From the NCBI GenBank assembly GCA_029259945.1, contig JAJDEF010000032.1:1-64000 (forward strand): a stretch of 64,000 bases of DNA, read 5' to 3'. The notes beneath the pieces were generated by a model. The model saw only the letters and a list, made by a program, of their open reading frames with translations, did no database searches and was not told where the DNA came from. The number at the start of each line of letters is the position of its first letter. Within the stretch, counting starts at the first letter, position 1. This document shows, one piece after another, positions 61,091-64,000 of the stretch. The position numbers and the translations under genes were made by a program. This DNA comes from Planctomycetota bacterium. Lineage in GTDB: Bacteria > Planctomycetota > Planctomycetia > Pirellulales > Lacipirellulaceae.

Positions 61091-61118
61091 GCACAGATAA
61101 ACACCTATCGACGCGGAT
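61091..61118. repeat. CACAGAT-family half-repeat
   Basis: GCACAGATAAACACCTATCG followed by ACGCGGAT matches the left end of the element at 33010-33240 at most positions. No inverted partner was found nearby. Confidence 0.45.
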
Positions 61119-61223
61119 ATTCTGAAGCGTAGCGGCTATTGGCTGTTTGATGGGTGGATTTTGAACTTGCGTGAACATCGGACGAAAGCCCTTCGCCCAC
61201 GGGCTAGTCATTCTGAAAACAGC

Positions 61224-61284
61224 CGTGGGCGCTAGCGGTGGTTTTCTTTCTTGCAAAAATGCAGGGAGAACCGGGGCTAGCGCC
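61224..61284. repeat. Pair of GCTAGCG-containing short repeats
   Basis: CGTGGGCGCTAGCGG (61224-61238) and CCGGGGCTAGCGCC (61271-61284), with a related GCCCACGGGCTAG just upstream, resemble short intergenic repeats common in planctomycetes. Confidence 0.4.
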
Positions 61285-61313
61285 TTTCGGCTGATGTGTC
61301 GATGAAACAGACT

Positions 61314-61340
61314 TTCTCTGTGTCCCCTGTGGTTTTATTT
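61314..61340. repeat. Degenerate CAGAG-family half-repeat
   Basis: TTCTCTGTGTCCCCTGTGGT followed by TTTATTT resembles the right terminus of the inverted-repeat elements at 8386 and 15606, without a left end. Confidence 0.4.
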
Positions 61341-61797
61341 AATGCGGTGTGACATTGCTGTTCTCTTGCATGCTTGATGCACTCAGCTTGATTTTTTTGA
61401 GAAAACTGATAAACTTATAGAAACCTGGACGAAAGTCTGGGGTTCTAAGTTCTAGGCCAGGTGCTGGGGGCACAGGTCATTCAAAGAACGGGCTGGAAAA
61501 ATTGGGCTGGGTGACGGGGGGCAAAAGGGTCTTTCGGGGCGATTGGCTTTTTTGCAGAGGTTGCTACTCAATATGGCAAGGATAGTCGTTTCTAGGTGAG
61601 TCGTTGGTTAATTTTCGGCTAATTACTCGTTTTTTGGAATGGCTAAGCTAGGGAACAGAATTTTTCATTATTGCTTTGCGCTGGAGTTGCGCGCATTAGC
61701 AAAAGAAATGGTGTTTCACCTTGCGTGAGAGGTACGCGCTGAGTCAATCGCTAGGAATTTTTTTGGGGGCTATTACCGTGTACGGAGAACTTTTCCC

Positions 61798-63345
61798 ATG
61801 TCGAAATCGAAACGACGTCGCAAGAACAAAAATCGCGTGAATAGCAAACGAAGGGGGATGCGTTTTGAATCGTTGGAGTCGCGCACCCTACTGGCTGCCG
61901 ACTTCGCAGCAGTCGATCTCCCGTTGGTGGATATCGATCCTATAGCCCCGCCGATTTCGGTAGTGGTTGCTGAGGGAACTGAGAACAGCGACTTTATCTA
62001 TGCCTTTGTCGATCCGAACGAGACGTTGCACGTCTTTGTCAACGGCGACGAAACGACCCACGATAGCAGCCAAATAGACGGGATTGTGGTCAACGCCAAG
62101 GATGGCAATGACATCGTTTGGATGGCTCCGAGTGTGGGGCAATGGACCCAAATCCATGGTGGCGAGGGGGCTGACATCCTCTTGGGCGGTAGCGGCAACG
62201 ATACTATTCGTGGCGGCGCCGGCAACGACTGGATTATGGGCATGGGTGGTAACGACCTGCTCCTCGGTGGCGCCGGCAATGACCGCATGTATGGACAACT
62301 TGGCAACGACGCCTTACTTGGCGGAGAAGGTAACGATCAACTCCACGGCAATGCTGGCGACGACGCCATGGCGGGTGGCCAGGGAGACGATAATCTCTAC
62401 GGCGGCAACGGCAACGATTGGCTGTTCGGCGATGCCACGAACGGTGTTCCTGACAACTACTCGGGACTAGTCAATTACGCCCGTGAATACACCAACGTCA
62501 ACCACGGAAACGACCATCTTGATGGTGGTGCCGGCAACGACATCATGCTTGCAGGGAATGGGAACGACATCGCCTACGGTGGCGACGGGTCGGATATTAT
62601 TCTCGGCGGGTGGGGTAACGATGGGATACGAGGTGGCGATGGAAGAGACTTTGTGCTTGGTGGACATGGAAGCGATCACCTCGACGGTGGTAATGGGAAC
62701 GATCTGGTGATTGGTGACCCGCATGCGGCGGGTGGCGTGGATCCAGGTGATCCGCTAGAAGAACCTGACATCACTGGTGTCATTGAGCGAGACGGTCTGC
62801 TCGACGCTGATCCGATCTTCCGCAAGATCGACAGTTCAACGAATTCACCCGGCGCGGTGTTAGTCGCGGCAGTCGATGTGGTGTTTAGTTCCGATGATAC
62901 GATCTACGGCGGTGCCGGCGACGACATTCTGCTTGGAATGGCTGGCAACGACCATATCTATGGCGGACTAGGCAACGATGCTATCCATGGCGGTGTTGGT
63001 AACGACTACTTGTTTGGTGGTGCCGGCAACGATTTGATCGTAGGGGCTGCCGGGAACGACTGGATCGACGGCGGTGTTGGCAACGATCGCTTATTCGGTG
63101 GTCGTGGACGGGATTACCTTTTCGGCAGGGCTGGCAACGACCAGATCCGCGGCGGATCGGGAAATGACCTCCTACTCGGTGGCGTCGGTGACGACTCACT
63201 GCATGGCGGTTCTGGCAACGACCTTCTCGTCGGTGGTCTGGGTGCCGATAAGATTTTGGCCCTGGATGGTGAAATCGATTTTCTCGTGGTCGACGCCGAC
63301 GATGAGATCGAAGCGGACGATGAAGATGTGATTTTTAATGTTTAA
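61798..63345 (+). CDS. GGxGND-repeat calcium-binding protein with planctomycete N-terminal motif
   Basis: A 515-residue protein. The basic N-terminus RRRKNKNRVNSKRRGMRFESLESRTLLAAD carries the LEPR-XLL-like planctomycete motif (here LESRTLLA), typical of large exported proteins. From residue 115 onward there are about 30 copies of nonapeptides of the type GGxGNDxLx (for example GGAGNDWIMG and GGNGNDWLFG), the calcium-binding RTX pattern. A non-repeat insert (residues about 310-355) interrupts them. RTX repeats fold on calcium outside the cell. No type I secretion genes are nearby. Confidence 0.88.
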   Translation: MSKSKRRRKNKNRVNSKRRGMRFESLESRTLLAADFAAVDLPLVDIDPIAPPISVVVAEGTENSDFIYAFVDPNETLHVFVNGDETTHDSSQIDGIVVNAKDGNDIVWMAPSVGQWTQIHGGEGADILLGGSGNDTIRGGAGNDWIMGMGGNDLLLGGAGNDRMYGQLGNDALLGGEGNDQLHGNAGDDAMAGGQGDDNLYGGNGNDWLFGDATNGVPDNYSGLVNYAREYTNVNHGNDHLDGGAGNDIMLAGNGNDIAYGGDGSDIILGGWGNDGIRGGDGRDFVLGGHGSDHLDGGNGNDLVIGDPHAAGGVDPGDPLEEPDITGVIERDGLLDADPIFRKIDSSTNSPGAVLVAAVDVVFSSDDTIYGGAGDDILLGMAGNDHIYGGLGNDAIHGGVGNDYLFGGAGNDLIVGAAGNDWIDGGVGNDRLFGGRGRDYLFGRAGNDQIRGGSGNDLLLGGVGDDSLHGGSGNDLLVGGLGADKILALDGEIDFLVVDADDEIEADDEDVIFNV

Positions 63346-63377
63346 GGATGCGAAGACCTGAGCACTAAGTTGTGGCG

Positions 63378-63406
63378 TCCCGTCCCAAAACTACTTTGGG
63401 GCGGGA
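63378..63406. terminator. Hairpin between convergent genes, possible bidirectional terminator
   Basis: TCCCGTCCCAAA pairs with TTTGGGGCGGGA (12 bp, one G-T) around a five-base loop. It lies between the GGxGND-repeat gene and greA, which converge. A T-run is missing, so termination is uncertain. Confidence 0.45.
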
Positions 63407-63429
63407 GGTCGCACTTGTGTCGAGTCGGG

Positions 63430-63909
63430 CTACTCTTCGAAGCGAAGCTCTAGGATTTCGAAGCGATTGGTGCCGGCGGGGACTTCGATTTCTACTTTGT
63501 CGCCTACTTTTTTGCCGAGCAAGCCTCGAGCGATCGGACTGGTGATGAGAATTTTCCCGACGTCGTAGTCTTCTTCGCCAGCGCCGACGAGCGTAAATTC
63601 TTCGCTATCGCCAAAATCAAGATCCTTCACCACCACAGTGACCCCGAATACGACTTGGTCTTTCGGGAGAGTTGCGGTATCGACGATGTCGGCACGGGCT
63701 AGCTTATCTCGAAGGAGATTAATTTTTGCTTGGAGCATGCCTTGGCTTTCACGAGCACCGTGATACTCGGCGTTTTCGCTGAGATCGCCTTCGGCACGGG
63801 CAGCGGCGATTCGCTTTTCGATGACCGGCATTTGCTCGTTTTCCATGTCGTTTAACTCGACTTTAAGCTTGTCAAAGCCGGTACGGGTCATCGGAACGCG
63901 TTCAGACAT
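63430..63909 (-). CDS. greA: Transcription elongation factor GreA
   Basis: A 159-residue factor that rescues backtracked RNA polymerase. From ATG 63909 it begins [19 protein letters not shown]. The coiled-coil with the acidic tip is visible in [36 protein letters not shown], and the C-terminal FKBP-like part in [59 protein letters not shown]. The length matches the family. Confidence 0.95.
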   Translation of the reverse strand: MSERVPMTRTGFDKLKVELNDMENEQMPVIEKRIAAARAEGDLSENAEYHGARESQGMLQAKINLLRDKLARADIVDTATLPKDQVVFGVTVVVKDLDFGDSEEFTLVGAGEEDYDVGKILITSPIARGLLGKKVGDKVEIEVPAGTNRFEILELRFEE

Positions 63910-64000
63910 CGGAAACCTCACCTACAAAACCTACGGATGCAGCAGTCATGCCGCACTACTCGGCAAACCAAACAAAACGGGTCTCCCTTGCGGAAGACCC

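Larger units (their letters stand above)
60897..61797. other. 900-base region before the GGxGND-repeat gene
   Basis: No supported gene. It holds the MarR operator half (61001-61014), a CACAGAT half-repeat (61091-61118), planctomycete-type GCTAGCGCC repeats (61224-61284) and a CAGAG half (61314-61340). Nothing else stands out. Confidence 0.5.

Noticed and set aside
61380-61797. Riboswitch or structured RNA upstream of the GGxGND-repeat gene
   Set aside because: Some G-rich pairing is possible, but no known class pattern was seen.

Overview
The window looks like a chromosomal segment of a planctomycete, probably of the order Pirellulales (inference). The evidence is a type IV pilin-like DUF1559 protein, a PEP-CTERM protein with a dockerin-like tail, a GGxGND-repeat protein whose N-terminus carries the planctomycete LEPR-XLL-like motif, several GTG starts, and many short dispersed inverted repeats. 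I saw no rRNA, tRNA, CRISPR, prophage or insertion sequence.

Layout. 1-6.2 kb (minus strand): two tandem paralogous outer-membrane barrel-like proteins, an RlmM-type rRNA methyltransferase and a PcrA/UvrD helicase. 6.4-9.7 kb: an orphan RNA polymerase alpha-CTD protein, a Tyr/Pro/Cys-rich secreted protein and a PEP-CTERM metalloprotease-like protein. 9.9-17.2 kb (minus): a nucleoside salvage group (pyrimidine-nucleoside phosphorylase, two diverged purine nucleoside phosphorylases, deoxyribose-phosphate aldolase, AMP nucleosidase, guanine-deaminase-like enzyme) interrupted by a toxin-antitoxin-like pair and a DUF1559 gene. 17.2-18.2 kb: a gene-free stretch full of repeats. 18.2-25.7 kb: trmL, murB, an ftsQ-like gene, csrA, thiL-tsaE, hslVU, a small Cys-motif protein and an isochorismatase-like hydrolase. 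25.8-27.9 kb: two adjacent genes that look like the separate halves of the cyanobacterial arginine dihydrolase/ornithine cyclodeaminase AgrE. 28.2-32.9 kb: a low-complexity acidic/arginine-rich protein, adenine deaminase, an orphan GspF-like protein and a lipoprotein with HExxH. 33.3-37.6 kb (minus): rimO-pgsA-CPBP protease-ispG. 37.8-40.1 kb: ImmA/IrrE-like peptidase, a receiver-like protein and an HTH-PTS IIA regulator. 40.5-44.0 kb: a degenerate MurE-like protein, a stand-alone MurF C-terminal-domain-like protein and murG. 44.0-48.3 kb: a Gfo/Idh/MocA oxidoreductase, a single-domain response regulator, a small accessory patch (DUF4258-like pair, GIY-YIG protein, unknown protein) and an ogt-like alkyltransferase. 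48.5-54.8 kb: a complete RND efflux operon. 54.9-57.2 kb: feoAB behind a clear Fur box. 57.5-64.0 kb: a CelD/BcsL-type acetyltransferase, a QueG-like Fe-S protein fused to an SCP2 domain, a MarR regulator with a candidate shared operator, the GGxGND-repeat protein and greA.

How the genes fit together. The phosphorylases, deoC, AMP nucleosidase, deaminase and the distant adenine deaminase form a coherent route from nucleosides and AMP to free bases and deoxyribose catabolites. The ArgZ-like and ornithine-cyclodeaminase-like pair would convert arginine to proline plus ammonia. The murB/ftsQ-like and Mur-like/murG groups look like scattered remnants of a division and cell-wall cluster, of interest because planctomycetes divide without FtsZ. 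The strongest novelty candidates are the degenerate Mur ligase/MurF-tail/murG group, the Fe-S/SCP2 fusion with its MarR palindromes, the orphan alpha-CTD and the TTTTGTCC motif cluster.
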